The notes under the pieces are model-generated. The model was not told where the DNA came from, did no database searches, and was given only the letters and a program-made list of their open reading frames with translations. A stretch of 64,000 nucleotides of DNA from Nocardioides nitrophenolicus (GTDB lineage: Bacteria; Actinomycetota; Actinomycetes; Propionibacteriales; Nocardioidaceae): positions 1,116,001 to 1,180,000 of the forward strand of contig NZ_JAFBBY010000001.1 of assembly GCF_016907515.1 (NCBI RefSeq), read 5' to 3'. Below, one piece after another: positions 1 to 8,479 of this stretch. The translations under genes were made by a program, and so were the position numbers. The stretch's first letter is position 1. Every line of letters begins with the position of its first letter.

Positions 1-576
1 GCGGTTGAACGAGTGGTGGTAGTAGAGCTTCAGCGGCTGCCACGGCTCCCCCGCGTCGGGGAAGCGCTCGGGGTCGCCGGCCGCCTCGAAGGCCGCGACG
101 CTCACCTCGTGGCAGCGGATGTGGTCGGGGTGCGGGTAGCCGCCGCGCTCGTCGTACGTCGTCACGACGTGGGGCCGGAACTCGCGGATCTGGCGCACCA
201 GCCGCTCGGTCGCCTCCTCGAGCGGCACCAGGCCGAAGCAGCCCTCCGGCAGCGGCGGCTTGGGGTCGCCGTCGGGCCAGCCGGAGTCGACGAAGCCGAG
301 CCAGGTCTGGGAGATCCCGAGGATGTCGCGGGCCCGCTCCATCTCCTGGCGGCGCACCTCGGTGATGTTGGCGAGGATGTCGGGCCGGTCCATCTTCGGG
401 TTGAGGATCGAGCCCCGCTCACCACCGGTGCACGTCACGACACGGACGTCGGCCCCCTCGGCGACGTACCTCGCGGTGGAGGCGGCGCCCTTGCTCGACT
501 CGTCGTCGGGGTGGGCGTGGACGTGCATCAGGCGCAGCCCCGAGCGGTCGGGGGCGGGCGCGTGCGAGGAGGGCAT
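1..576 (-). CDS. mca: Mycothiol S-conjugate amidase Mca (partial, 3' end beyond left edge)
   Basis: This is a PIG-L/LmbE-fold zinc deacetylase. Mca cleaves mycothiol S-conjugates in the cytosol, releasing the mercapturic acid for export. The visible 192 residues read [19 protein letters not shown], then the metal motif [10 protein letters not shown], the Mca-like stretch [13 protein letters not shown], and the second metal motif HPDHIRCHE. About 100 C-terminal residues lie outside the window. The TGGERG stretch favours Mca over MshB, and a separate MshB lies at 23.1-24.0 kb. ATGs at 585 and 603 are also in frame; 576 gives the family-typical short N-terminus. It is divergent from the DUF4307 gene, which is the usual actinobacterial arrangement. 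Confidence 0.93.
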   Translation of the reverse strand, partial: MPSSHAPAPDRSGLRLMHVHAHPDDESSKGAASTARYVAEGADVRVVTCTGGERGSILNPKMDRPDILANITEVRRQEMERARDILGISQTWLGFVDSGWPDGDPKPPLPEGCFGLVPLEEATERLVRQIREFRPHVVTTYDERGGYPHPDHIRCHEVSVAAFEAAGDPERFPDAGEPWQPLKLYYHHSFNR

Positions 577-617
577 GCCCACCATCGTAGGGATTCCCGT
601 CATGGGACCATGGATCG

Positions 618-1028
618 GTGAGCACCTCCCCCGGCAACCTGGCCCAGCGCTACGGCGCGCCGTCCCGCGGCCGCCGCACGGCGGTCGTGGTCGGTGCGGT
701 CGCCGTCGTGGTCGTCTTCCTCGGCTGGCTGCTGTGGGCGATGCTCTTCCACGCGAACCCCGCGGTGTCCTCGGAGGAGATCGGCCACGAGGTGGTCGAC
801 GACCACACCGCGACCATCCGGTTCCGGGTGACCTACGGCGACGGTCCGGTCGACGCGACCTGCGTGGCGCGCGCGATCTCCCACGACAAGGCCGTCGTCG
901 GCGAGCAGTCCTTCACTCCCGGCCGCGACGAACAGGCCGTGCAGAAGTTCACCCTGCGCACCGAGCGGCGCGCCACGACGGTCGAGTGGATCGGCTGCAA
1001 GGCCGCCGGTCAGCCGCGGTACCGGTAG
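618..1028 (+). CDS. DUF4307 membrane-anchored protein
   Basis: This 136-residue protein has a short basic cytoplasmic N-terminus (GAPSRGRR), one transmembrane helix at about residues 22-45, and an exported beta-rich domain. The exported part has two cysteines (DATCVAR and WIGCKA) that could form a disulfide. The family is conserved in actinobacteria next to mca and greA, as here, and its function is unknown. The GTG start at 618 is chosen because it gives a compact N-terminus and leaves room for a promoter shared with mca. Assignment to the family is secure by shape and context; no biochemical role can be stated. Confidence 0.85.
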   Translation: MSTSPGNLAQRYGAPSRGRRTAVVVGAVAVVVVFLGWLLWAMLFHANPAVSSEEIGHEVVDDHTATIRFRVTYGDGPVDATCVARAISHDKAVVGEQSFTPGRDEQAVQKFTLRTERRATTVEWIGCKAAGQPRYR

Positions 1029-1083
1029 ACTCGATCGTTCATGTACCCGGACGGGTACGCGAACGAGCAGTGCAGGAGCACCC

Positions 1084-1590
1084 ATGACGCAGACCGACCA
1101 GAGCGGCCAGAACACGATCTGGCTGACCCAGGACGCCTACGACAAGCTGCAGGCCGAGCTGGAGCACCTTCAGGGTCCGCGCCGCGCCGAGATCGTTGCC
1201 GAGATCAGCGCCGCACGCGACGAGGGTGACCTGAAGGAGAACGGCGGCTACCACGCCGCCCGCGAGGAGCAGGGCAAGAACGAGGCCCGGATCCTCCAGC
1301 TCAAGGACATGCTCCGCCGCGCCGAGGTCGGCGAGACGCCTCCCGACGACGGCGTCGTCGAGCCGGGCATGGTCGTGACCTACAAGTTCGACGGCGATGA
1401 CGACGACGAGGCGGAGTCCTTCCTCCTCGGCGCGCGTGAGATCGAGCCCGAGGGCCTGACCGTCTACTCCCCGCAGTCGCCGCTGGGCCAGGCCATCAAC
1501 GGCCGCAGCAAGGGCGACACGGTGAGCTACGAGGTCAACGGCAAGACCCAGACCGTGGTCATCCTCGACGCGCGGCCCTACGCAGGCTGA
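1084..1590 (+). CDS. greA: Transcription elongation factor GreA
   Basis: GreA rescues backtracked RNA polymerase by stimulating cleavage of the nascent transcript through the secondary channel. The 168-residue product has the N-terminal coiled coil (residues about 10-80). The acidic tip follows the family pattern SAARDEGDLKENGGYHAAR, including the Asp-Glu pair that reaches the active site. The C-terminal FKBP-like domain includes SPQSPLGQAINGRSKGD. GCAGGAGCACCC before the ATG is a good ribosome site. It follows DUF4307 by 55 bp and may be co-transcribed with it. Its last 13 bp overlap the convergent permease gene. Confidence 0.97.
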   Translation: MTQTDQSGQNTIWLTQDAYDKLQAELEHLQGPRRAEIVAEISAARDEGDLKENGGYHAAREEQGKNEARILQLKDMLRRAEVGETPPDDGVVEPGMVVTYKFDGDDDDEAESFLLGAREIEPEGLTVYSPQSPLGQAINGRSKGDTVSYEVNGKTQTVVILDARPYAG

Positions 1591-2909
1591 CCGGCTGACT
1601 CCTCCGGACCGCCGGCCTCCTCCTCGGGGGCCGGCGGTTCGGCCATTTCGGCCAGGTGCAGCACCACGGCGTTGGCCGCGGCCGCCAGCGGTACGGCGAC
1701 CAGCGCACCCGCCACGCCGGCGACCAGCACGCCGCAGGCGATCGCCAGGATCACGCCGAGCGGGTGCAGCGAGACCCAGCGGCCCAGCAGGAAGGGCTGC
1801 AGCACGTGGCCCTCGAGCTGCTGGACGCCGATCACGACGGCCAGCATGAGCAGGGCCGTGATCGGGCCCTGGTCGACCAGCGCGACCAGGATCGCGACGC
1901 TGCCGGCGATGGTCGCGCCGATCATCGGCACGAAGGCACCGAGGAACACCAGCACGCCGATCGCCAGCACGAACGGCACCTTGAGGATCGCGGCGCCGAT
2001 CGCGATGCCGATCGCGTCGACGAGCGCGACGACCACGGTCGCGCGGACGAACTGGACCAGCGACAGCCACGCGACGCGGCCCGAGCTGTCGACCCGCTCG
2101 CGGGCGTTGCGCGGCGCGAGGCGCACCACCCAGGACCAGATCCGGCCGCCGTCGGCGAGGAAGAAGTAGGTCGCGAACAGGGCGATGAAGAAGCCGGCGA
2201 CGACGTGGCCCAGCGCGGCGCCGACCTCGGTGACCTGGGTGATCACCCCGCCGTCCTTGGACCGCTCGCTGATCAGGTCCTGGGCGCTCTTGATGTAGTC
2301 GTTGATCTGGGAGTCGCTCGCGTGGAGCGGTCCGTCCTTGAGCCAGTCGCGGATCTCCTGCAGCCCCTGCACCGTCGAGTCGGCGAGGTCGGTCGCGCCG
2401 GCGGCGACCTGCTGGCCCGCGAAGGACAGCAGCATGCCGACCACCACGAAGCCGGTGATCACCACCAGCAGCGCCGAGAGCCCCCGCGGCAGGCCGGCCC
2501 GGTTGACGCCCTGCACGAAGGGCGCCGCCAGCGCGCTGATCAGCAGCGCGACCGCCAGCGGCACGGTGACCACCGCGAAATAGCCGACCAGCCACAACAG
2601 CAGGTAGCCCGCGCCCGCGATCAGCAGCAGCCGCCAGGCCCAGCCCGCCGCCAGGTCGAGGCCGTAGGGCACCTCGGCCCGGCGCAGGTTCGACGGCCCC
2701 GTGGAGAAGGACGGGGGCTCGTGCCGCCGCTCGTCACGCTCCTCGCGCAGCAGCGCCCATTGGTGGGCGAAGCGGCGGAACAGCCGCTCCTCCCGCTCCC
2801 CCTCGTCGGGACCGAGCGGCGGCTCGTCCTGCGCCGCCTCCTCGACCGCGCTCTCCTGTGCGGCAGCGGTCGTCGGGTCGTCGGGCTCGGTGGGGCCGTC
2901 GCTGGTCAC
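1578..2909 (-). CDS. AI-2E family (PerM-type) permease
   Basis: This 443-residue integral membrane protein of the AI-2E exporter/PerM superfamily has about eight hydrophobic helices. An acidic, disordered N-terminal tail of about 95 residues (EEAAQDEPPLGPDEGEREER) is an actinobacterial addition. The family pattern appears as a pair of helices at residues about 95-170, a long soluble insert (about 170-230, rich in DLISERSKDG), then GAFVPMIGATIAG and a conserved VQQLEGHVLQPFLLG stretch. The substrate cannot be inferred; many members are uncharacterised. The start is GTG. It is convergent with greA, and metB is encoded just upstream on the same strand (21 bp). Confidence 0.9.
   Translation of the reverse strand: MTSDGPTEPDDPTTAAAQESAVEEAAQDEPPLGPDEGEREERLFRRFAHQWALLREERDERRHEPPSFSTGPSNLRRAEVPYGLDLAAGWAWRLLLIAGAGYLLLWLVGYFAVVTVPLAVALLISALAAPFVQGVNRAGLPRGLSALLVVITGFVVVGMLLSFAGQQVAAGATDLADSTVQGLQEIRDWLKDGPLHASDSQINDYIKSAQDLISERSKDGGVITQVTEVGAALGHVVAGFFIALFATYFFLADGGRIWSWVVRLAPRNARERVDSSGRVAWLSLVQFVRATVVVALVDAIGIAIGAAILKVPFVLAIGVLVFLGAFVPMIGATIAGSVAILVALVDQGPITALLMLAVVIGVQQLEGHVLQPFLLGRWVSLHPLGVILAIACGVLVAGVAGALVAVPLAAAANAVVLHLAEMAEPPAPEEEAGGPEESAGQPA
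1608..1638. terminator. GC-rich hairpin after greA
   Basis: A perfect 10-bp inverted repeat, ACCGCCGGCC (1608-1617) and GGCCGGCGGT (1629-1638), with an 11-base loop, begins 18 bp after the greA stop. There is no T-tract, which is common for actinobacterial terminators. It lies inside the last codons of the convergent AI-2E-family gene, so it would act mainly on the plus-strand transcript. Confidence 0.6.
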
Positions 2910-2930
2910 CCGGCCAGGCTAGACGGTCCC

Positions 2931-4112
2931 TCAGCCGGTGACCGCCAGCGCGCGCTCCAGGTCGGCGAGCTGGTCCTCGGACGTCTCGATGCCGACGCTG
3001 AGCCGGATCAGGTCGGCCGGCACCTCGAGGTCGGTGCCGGCGACACTCGCGTGGGTCATCCGGCCCGGGTGCTCGATGAGCGACTCGACCCCACCGAGCG
3101 ACTCGCCCAGGGTGAAGACCTTCGTGGCCGCGCAGATGGCGAGCGCCTGCTCCTCGCCGCCCTTCACCCGGAAGGACACCATGCCGCCGTACCTCTTCAT
3201 CTGGCGGCTGGCGACGGCGTGGCCGGGGTGGTCGGCGAGGCCGGGGTAGATCACCTGGCTGACCGCCGGGTGGGTGCCGAGGAAGGCCGCGACCGCCTCG
3301 GCGTTGTCGCTGTGGCGCTCCATGCGCAGCGCGAGCGTCTTGAGGCCGCGCAGCACCAGCCACGAGTCGAACGGCCCGGCCACGCCGCCGATGGAGTTCT
3401 GGTGGAAGCCGATCCGCTCGGCCAGCGCGTCGTCGTCGACGACGAGCGCCCCGCCGACGACGTCGGAGTGGCCGCCGGCGTACTTCGTCGTCGAGTGGAC
3501 GACCACGTCGGCGCCGAGGGCCAGCGGCTGCTGGAGGTAGGACGAGGCGAAGGTGTTGTCGACGACGAGCAGCGCACCCGCGTCGTGGGCCACCGCCGCC
3601 AGCGCCTCGATGTCGCCGATCGACAGCAGCGGGTTGGTCGGCGTCTCCACCCACACCAGCCGGGTCGCGCCGGGCCGGATCGCCGCACGCACCGCGTCGA
3701 GGTCGGTCACCGGCGCCGGGCTGTGCTCGACGCCCCACACCGTGGCGACCTTGTCGAAGAGCCGGAAGGTGCCGCCGTAGGCGTCATTGGGCAGCACCAC
3801 GTGGTCGCCCGGCTTGCACAGCGCCCGGATCAGGGTGTCCTCGGCGGCCAGCCCGGACGCGAAGGCGTACCCGTGGGCGCCGCCCTCGAGCGCCGCCAGC
3901 GTGGACTCCAGCGCGGTCCGGGTGGGATTGGCCGAGCGGCTGTACTCGTAGCCGTTGCGCAGCCCGCCCACGCCGTCCTGGGCGTAGGTCGAGGTCGCGT
4001 AGATGGGCGGGATCACCGCACCGGTCGTCGGGTCGGGGGCGTAGCCGGCGTGGATGGCCCGGGTCTCGAAGCCGGCGCCGTCGAGGTGCTCGTCGATGTG
4101 GTTGTCGCTCAC
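2931..4112 (-). CDS. metB: Cystathionine gamma-synthase
   Basis: This PLP enzyme of the Cys/Met metabolism family joins an activated homoserine and cysteine to make cystathionine in methionine synthesis. It is 393 residues, the normal length. Visible motifs are the substrate/PLP segment NGYEYSRSANPTR, the phosphate-binding ASGLAAEDT, and the PLP lysine in VHSTTKYAGGHSDVVGG. The C-terminal FTLGESLGGVESLIEHP is typical of bacterial CGS. Cystathionine gamma-lyase cannot be fully excluded from sequence alone because the two overlap. The start is GTG. The Doc toxin gene ends 9 bp upstream, so read-through from the toxin-antitoxin operon is possible. Confidence 0.92.
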   Translation of the reverse strand: MSDNHIDEHLDGAGFETRAIHAGYAPDPTTGAVIPPIYATSTYAQDGVGGLRNGYEYSRSANPTRTALESTLAALEGGAHGYAFASGLAAEDTLIRALCKPGDHVVLPNDAYGGTFRLFDKVATVWGVEHSPAPVTDLDAVRAAIRPGATRLVWVETPTNPLLSIGDIEALAAVAHDAGALLVVDNTFASSYLQQPLALGADVVVHSTTKYAGGHSDVVGGALVVDDDALAERIGFHQNSIGGVAGPFDSWLVLRGLKTLALRMERHSDNAEAVAAFLGTHPAVSQVIYPGLADHPGHAVASRQMKRYGGMVSFRVKGGEEQALAICAATKVFTLGESLGGVESLIEHPGRMTHASVAGTDLEVPADLIRLSVGIETSEDQLADLERALAVTG

Positions 4113-4121
4113 CGTTCGAGC

Positions 4122-4496
4122 CTACTCAGGTCGCAGGACGGCGCGGTCGAGCGCCGTGGCGATCTCGGCGACGTCGGTCGATCCGTCAGCCACCGCCATC
4201 ACCAGCTCGAAGGCATCGTCGTCGGCCATGACGAGGACGATGCCGTTGACGCGCAGGAAGACGTCGGTCGCCAACCACGCCAGCCTCTTGTTGCCGTCGA
4301 CGAGCGCGTGGTTCCGGCCGATCGAGTGCAGCAGCGCTGCCGCCTTGTCGAACAGGCCCGGGTAGGCGTCTTCGCCGAAGACGGTCGTGCGCGGCCGAGC
4401 GACGGCCGCCTCGAGCAGCCCTGCGTCGCGCAACGGCCCGGCCCGGAGGTCGGCGGTCAGCGCCAGCAGATCCTCCAGATCGAGGTGCTCGACCAT
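4122..4496 (-). CDS. doc: Doc/Fic-family toxin (death-on-curing)
   Basis: This 124-residue Doc-type protein belongs to the Fic fold; characterised Doc phosphorylates elongation factor EF-Tu. The catalytic loop reads HALVDGNKRLAWLA, keeping the His, Asp-Gly-Asn-Lys-Arg core of the family. A leucine replaces the usual aromatic residue of HxF. The N-terminus MVEHLDLEDLLALTADL and the RPRTTVFGEDAYP segment are family-typical. The ATG at 4496 overlaps the antitoxin stop by one base (TGATG), so translation is coupled. It is expected to be neutralised by the protein encoded just upstream. Confidence 0.9.
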   Translation of the reverse strand: MVEHLDLEDLLALTADLRAGPLRDAGLLEAAVARPRTTVFGEDAYPGLFDKAAALLHSIGRNHALVDGNKRLAWLATDVFLRVNGIVLVMADDDAFELVMAVADGSTDVAEIATALDRAVLRPE

Positions 4497-4711
4497 CAGA
4501 CCGAACCGAGTCGGTCGAGCACCTCGTCCCAACGCTCTCGGGACGCGGCCGATGCCGCGGCCACCCGGCTCCTGTGCTGCGTCCGCCGGTGCAGGTCGAG
4601 CACCGCGCGGCGAACGACCTCCTGCTTCGAGAGCCCCTGCGCCTCAGCGAGCTCGGCAAGGGCCGCCTCGAGCTCGTCGTCGGTGCGCAGCGTGAAGGCC
4701 ATGGGCGTCAT
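4496..4711 (-). CDS. Ribbon-helix-helix antitoxin (Phd/CopG-like role)
   Basis: The 71-residue protein begins MTPMAFTLRTDDELEAAL, followed by SKQEVVRRAVLDLHRRTQ. This is a ribbon-helix-helix DNA-binding domain in residues about 5-45, with a charged C-terminal tail that would bind the toxin. The start at 4711 is supported by AAGGAGGGGTAGA directly upstream on the minus strand; the next in-frame ATG is three codons later. Longer in-frame starts lack a ribosome site. It is the first gene of the operon, with a candidate operator just upstream at 4733-4744, as expected for autoregulation. Confidence 0.87.
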   Translation of the reverse strand: MTPMAFTLRTDDELEAALAELAEAQGLSKQEVVRRAVLDLHRRTQHRSRVAAASAASRERWDEVLDRLGSV

Positions 4712-4732
4712 TCTACCCCTCCTTGGCATCAA

Positions 4733-4744
4733 AGTGATACCACT
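4733..4744. promoter_or_regulatory. Candidate antitoxin operator
   Basis: AGTGATACCACT is a 12-bp palindrome with one mismatched pair, 21 bp before the antitoxin start codon. Ribbon-helix-helix antitoxins commonly bind short palindromes in this position. Its size and position fit, but binding is inferred. Confidence 0.45.
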
Positions 4745-4831
4745 CACCCTGGCCCGCTCCCCCGTCACTGTCGAACGGCTTTCCACAGCGCCCCGCCGTG
4801 ACCAAAGCGAGCAGTTGCTCGTTTCTGCCAT

Positions 4832-5767
4832 GTGACCGCCCTCACCCGGCTCCTCGCCGCCGCCCTGCTCCCCTGCCTGCTCACCGCCGGAGCCCTGGCC
4901 GCACCCGCCTCCGCCACGGCGTACGACGACGACCCGGACCCGCTGCGCGGACTCCTCCTGCCGCCCCTGGACGCCGCGGTCGCCCTGCTCGCCCCGCTCC
5001 CGGTCCCCGCGACGCCGTACGCCGGGGACGTCTGCGTCGACGGCGCGGACGCGTGCATCGACGAGGTGGTGGCCCGGATGGAGTCACGTCTGGACGGGCT
5101 GGTGAGCACCTGCTCCCACAGTGCGGTCTTCTCGCTGGCGTACCTGCGGGTCACCGAGAACGTGCGGGACGCGGTGCGCAGCGGCTACTTCGCCGACCGG
5201 GCCTGGCTGAACCGGGTCGACGCGGTGTTCGCGGAGATGTACTTCGACACCACGAGCAGGTGGGCCGCCGGACAGCGGAGCGGCATCCCGGCGGCCTGGC
5301 GGATCGCGCTGCAGGCCGAGGACGACCGGGCGATGAGCGGGCTCGGCAACTTCCTGCTCGCGATGAACGCCCACATCAACAGCGACTTCCCCCGCGTGCT
5401 CGCGACCGTCGGCCTGACCGGCCCCAACGGGAGCCACAAGGCCGACCACAACCGCTACAACAACCGTCTCGACAGCCTCTACGCACCCGTCTTCGCCGAG
5501 GAGGCCGCCCGCTTCGACCCGACCTTCGACGACATCGACGCCGGCACCGCGGAGGAGGCGGTCGCGGGCGTGATCATGCGCGGCTGGCGGGAGATGGTGT
5601 GGCGCAACGCCGAGGCGCTGGCCCTCGCCCGGACCCCGGCGGCCAAGCGCCTGGTCGAGAAGGAGATCGAGGTCTACTCCGCGCTCCAGGCCCAGCTGAT
5701 CCGCACCTTCTTCGTCGCGAAGTCGGTCAAGCGGGACGCGTGGTGCGCCACGCACGGCGCCGGCTGA
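4832..5767 (+). CDS. Secreted DUF5995-like protein
   Basis: The 311-residue protein starts with a Sec signal peptide (MTALTRLLAAALLPCLLTAG, then ALAAPASA with an AxA cleavage site near residue 30). The mature part is alpha-helical and has DIEDEV-like acidic patches. It carries the DUF5995 hallmarks VFAEMYFDTTSRW, AMNAHINSDFP and SHKADHNRYN; the His/Asp-rich segments suggest a metal or phosphoester site, but no activity is known to me. The GTG start at 4832 is the first that gives an intact signal peptide; the ribosome site is weak. It is monocistronic, divergent from the toxin-antitoxin operon. Confidence 0.75.
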   Translation: MTALTRLLAAALLPCLLTAGALAAPASATAYDDDPDPLRGLLLPPLDAAVALLAPLPVPATPYAGDVCVDGADACIDEVVARMESRLDGLVSTCSHSAVFSLAYLRVTENVRDAVRSGYFADRAWLNRVDAVFAEMYFDTTSRWAAGQRSGIPAAWRIALQAEDDRAMSGLGNFLLAMNAHINSDFPRVLATVGLTGPNGSHKADHNRYNNRLDSLYAPVFAEEAARFDPTFDDIDAGTAEEAVAGVIMRGWREMVWRNAEALALARTPAAKRLVEKEIEVYSALQAQLIRTFFVAKSVKRDAWCATHGAG

Positions 5768-5798
5768 GGCCCCTTGCGCCGCGGGAGACAATGGAGCC

Positions 5799-6443
5799 AT
5801 GTTCTCCCGCCGCAAGACCGAGATGATCGACCCCGCCGAGGCGCTGCCCGGCCGCACCACCCCGGCGTTCCCCCTCCCCGCGCGGCACGAGGTCCTCGAC
5901 GCGCCGCTCGTCACCGACGACGTCCCCGACGGCCTCGAGGTCGCGATCTTCGGCCTCGGCTGCTTCTGGGGCGCGGAGGAGATCTACTGGCAGGTCCCCG
6001 GCGTCTGGTCCACCTCGGTCGGGTACGCCGGCGGGGTGAGCCCGAACCCGACGTACGAGGAGGTCTGCAGCGGCCGCACCGGCCACACCGAGGCCGTCCG
6101 GGTCGTCTTCGACCCCGACCAGGTCTCGTACGCCGACCTGGTCAAGCAGTTCTTCGTCGTCCACGACCCCACCCAGGGCATGCGCCAGGGCAACGACATC
6201 GGCACCCAGTACCGCTCGGCGATCTACTACACGAGCCCCGAGCAGGAGCAGACCGCCCGCGAGCTGACCAAGGTCTACGGCGACGAGATCGCGCGCCGCG
6301 GCTACGGCGAGATCACCACCGAGATCGAGCCCGCCGGCCCGTACTACTACGCCGAGCCGCACCACCAGCAGTACCTCCACAAGGTCCCCAACGGCTACCG
6401 CTGCCACGCCAACACCGGCATCGCGTTCCCCGAGAGCGCCTGA
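5799..6443 (+). CDS. msrA: Peptide-methionine (S)-S-oxide reductase MsrA
   Basis: MsrA reduces methionine-S-sulfoxide in proteins and free methionine. The 214-residue product has the catalytic motif GLGCFWGAEE near residue 50. The family segments VGYAGG, TGHTEAVRV, HDPTQGMRQGNDIGTQYRS and the C-terminal HHQQYL are all present. The N-terminal 40 residues (EALPGRTTPAFPLP) are the usual actinobacterial extension. It stands alone between the DUF5995-like gene and a cupin gene. Confidence 0.96.
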   Translation: MFSRRKTEMIDPAEALPGRTTPAFPLPARHEVLDAPLVTDDVPDGLEVAIFGLGCFWGAEEIYWQVPGVWSTSVGYAGGVSPNPTYEEVCSGRTGHTEAVRVVFDPDQVSYADLVKQFFVVHDPTQGMRQGNDIGTQYRSAIYYTSPEQEQTARELTKVYGDEIARRGYGEITTEIEPAGPYYYAEPHHQQYLHKVPNGYRCHANTGIAFPESA

Positions 6444-6491
6444 CCCGATCGGGCCATGGCGACGACGGCGCCGGAGTGCGATCGTCGGAGG

Positions 6492-6827
6492 ATGGCCGAG
6501 GACCCGGTGACGAGCAATCCGGACCACTACGCGGTGGTCTTCGAGAACGACCGGGTGCGGGTGCTGGAGTACCGCGACGCGCCGGGTGACCGGACCACGC
6601 CGCACGCCCATCCCGACAGCGTGATGTACACGCTGTCGGCCTTCCGGCGCCGGCTGGTGTCGGGCGAGCGGCAGCGTGAGGTGGAGCTGGCGGCGGGGAC
6701 GGTGGGGTGGCTGCCGGCACAGGAGCACCACGGGGAGAACATCGGGGACACGCCGACGCACGTGCTCTTCGTCGAGCTCAAGGAGGGCGGCGGCGCCGGG
6801 GAGCCGACGCTCGGGCCGGCCGACTGA
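6492..6827 (+). CDS. Small single-domain cupin protein
   Basis: This 111-residue cupin starts MAEDPVTSNPDHYAVVFEND. The first metal motif is recognisable as TPHAHPDSVMYTLSAF and the second as the PAQEHHGENIG segment with paired histidines. Both suggest a bound divalent metal. The family includes dioxygenases and sugar isomerases, and no substrate is implied here. An ATG at 6456 is in frame, but the conserved part begins at 6492; GGAGG lies immediately before this ATG with almost no spacing, so the start is uncertain. Confidence 0.75.
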   Translation: MAEDPVTSNPDHYAVVFENDRVRVLEYRDAPGDRTTPHAHPDSVMYTLSAFRRRLVSGERQREVELAAGTVGWLPAQEHHGENIGDTPTHVLFVELKEGGGAGEPTLGPAD

Positions 6828-6875
6828 GCCGGCGTACTCACGCGCGCGCCCCCGCCGGGCCGGGATCCTCGGGGC

Positions 6876-7103
6876 ATGACCAAGACGACCTATGCCTTCT
6901 ACCTCCAGTCCGCCATCTCCTTCGCCGCCGCCCTCGTCTTCATGGTCGGCGGCATCTACTTCCTGCCGGTCGACGGCTGGATCCGCGCCTTCCTCTGCCT
7001 CGGCGCGCTCTTCCTGGTGAACTCGTCCTTCGCGCTCGCCAAGTGCGTGCGCGATCAGCAGGAGGCGCGGGCCGCGGAGATCCGGGTCGACGCCTACCGG
7101 TGA
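6876..7103 (+). CDS. YiaA/YiaB two-helix membrane protein
   Basis: This 75-residue protein has two transmembrane helices (about residues 10-28 and 35-53) separated by a short turn with VDGWIR. A charged C-terminal tail (KCVRDQQEARAAEIR) follows. The TKTTYAFYLQSAISFAAALV start and the LVNSSFALAKCVRD pattern match the yiaA/B two-helix domain, whose role is unknown. It lies 32 bp before the ABC1-kinase gene and could share its transcript. Confidence 0.8.
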   Translation: MTKTTYAFYLQSAISFAAALVFMVGGIYFLPVDGWIRAFLCLGALFLVNSSFALAKCVRDQQEARAAEIRVDAYR

Positions 7104-7135
7104 ACCCGGTTGCGCCCATGCCGGACAATGGGGCC

Positions 7136-8479
7136 ATGGCTGACCTTCCCCGGAAGGCCGCGGCGCGCACGGCGCGGCTCGCGGCGCTCCCCCTCGGGTA
7201 CGCCGGCCGCACCGCTCTCGGCTTCGGCAAGCGACTCGGTGGGGCGCCGGCGGAGGCCGTGATGAGCGAGATCCAGCAGCGCACGGCCGAGCAGCTGTTC
7301 AAGACGCTGGGTGAGCTCAAGGGCGGGGCGATGAAGTTCGGCCAGGCGCTGAGCGTCCTGGAGTCGGCGCTGCCGGAGGAGATGGCGGCGCCCTACCGCG
7401 AGCAGCTCACCCGGCTGCAGGACTCCGCTCCCCCGATGCCGACCCAGACCGTGCGCGACATCCTCGGTGAGGACCTCGGCCCCGACTGGCGCGACCGGCT
7501 CACCTGGCTCGACGGGGCGCCGACGGCGGCCGCGAGCATCGGCCAGGTCCACGAAGGCCGCTGGTACGACGGCCGCCGGGTCGCGGTGAAGGTCCAGTAT
7601 CCCAACGCCGGCGACGCGCTGATGGCCGACCTGCGCACCCTCGCCCGGGCGGCGCGGGCGATCGGCCCCCTCATCCCGGGCGTCGACATGAAGCCGCTGG
7701 TCGAGGAGGTCCAGGCCCGGGCCCGCGAGGAGCTCGACTACGACCTCGAGGCCGAGGCGCAGCGGGAGTTCGCGCAGGCGTTCCGCGACGACCCCGACAT
7801 CGTCGTACCCGACGTCGTCGCGGTCGGTCCCCGGGTCCTGGTCACCGAGTGGCTCGACTCGGCGGGCTCGCTGGCGTCGATCATCGCCGACGGCACCCGC
7901 GAGGAGCGCGACCACTACGGCGAGATCTTCACCCGCTTCCTATTCTCCGGCCCGGCCCGCACCGGCCTGCTCCACGCCGACCCCCACCCCGGAAACTTCC
8001 GGGTGATCCCCGCCGACGACGGCGGACCCGGCCGGATCGGGGTGCTCGACTACGGCGCCGTAGCCCGGCTCCCCCAGCGCGGGCTGCCGGAGCCGATGGG
8101 CCGGCTGATCACGCTGTGCGCCGCCGGCGACGGCGACGGGCTGATCGCGGACCTGCGCGCGGAGGGCTTCCTCAAGGACCGAATCCGGATCGAGCCGGAG
8201 CTGCTCATGGACTATCTCGCGCCCTTCGTCGACCCGACCCTGGTCGAGCGCTTCCGGTTCAGCCGGGAGTGGATGCGCGAGCAGTTCCAGCGGATCAACA
8301 ACCCCAAGGACCCGGCCTACACGGTGAGCATCAAGCTGAACCTACCGCCGTCGTACGTCCTCATCCACCGCACCTGGCTCGGCGGGGTCGGCGTGCTCAG
8401 CCAGCTCGAGGCGGAGGCGCCGTTCCGGGCGATCATGCAGGAGTTCCTGCCGGGCTTCAGCCCCGCGGGTCAGGGCTGA
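7136..8479 (+). CDS. ABC1/AarF (UbiB-like) atypical kinase
   Basis: This 447-residue protein of the ABC1/UbiB family is a protein-kinase-like fold with a modified nucleotide pocket. The family's signature Lys-rich helix is KGGAMKFGQALS, in place of a Gly-rich loop. It is followed by an Ala-rich nucleotide loop (APTAAASIGQVHEG), the VAVKVQYPN lysine, the catalytic-like LLHADPHPGNF, and the metal-binding GVLDYGAV. Members act in quinone or lipid metabolism. Actinobacterial soluble forms are not well assigned, and no C-terminal membrane helix is seen here. The ATG at 7136 starts MADLPRKAAAR. The last 10 bp overlap the convergent VOC gene. Confidence 0.9.
   Translation: MADLPRKAAARTARLAALPLGYAGRTALGFGKRLGGAPAEAVMSEIQQRTAEQLFKTLGELKGGAMKFGQALSVLESALPEEMAAPYREQLTRLQDSAPPMPTQTVRDILGEDLGPDWRDRLTWLDGAPTAAASIGQVHEGRWYDGRRVAVKVQYPNAGDALMADLRTLARAARAIGPLIPGVDMKPLVEEVQARAREELDYDLEAEAQREFAQAFRDDPDIVVPDVVAVGPRVLVTEWLDSAGSLASIIADGTREERDHYGEIFTRFLFSGPARTGLLHADPHPGNFRVIPADDGGPGRIGVLDYGAVARLPQRGLPEPMGRLITLCAAGDGDGLIADLRAEGFLKDRIRIEPELLMDYLAPFVDPTLVERFRFSREWMREQFQRINNPKDPAYTVSIKLNLPPSYVLIHRTWLGGVGVLSQLEAEAPFRAIMQEFLPGFSPAGQG

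Noticed and set aside
1656..4835. Plus-strand open frame of 1059 codons
   Set aside because: It lies opposite the AI-2E permease, metB and toxin genes. The translation is Arg/Asp/Gly/His-rich without domains, as expected for a GC-rich antisense frame.
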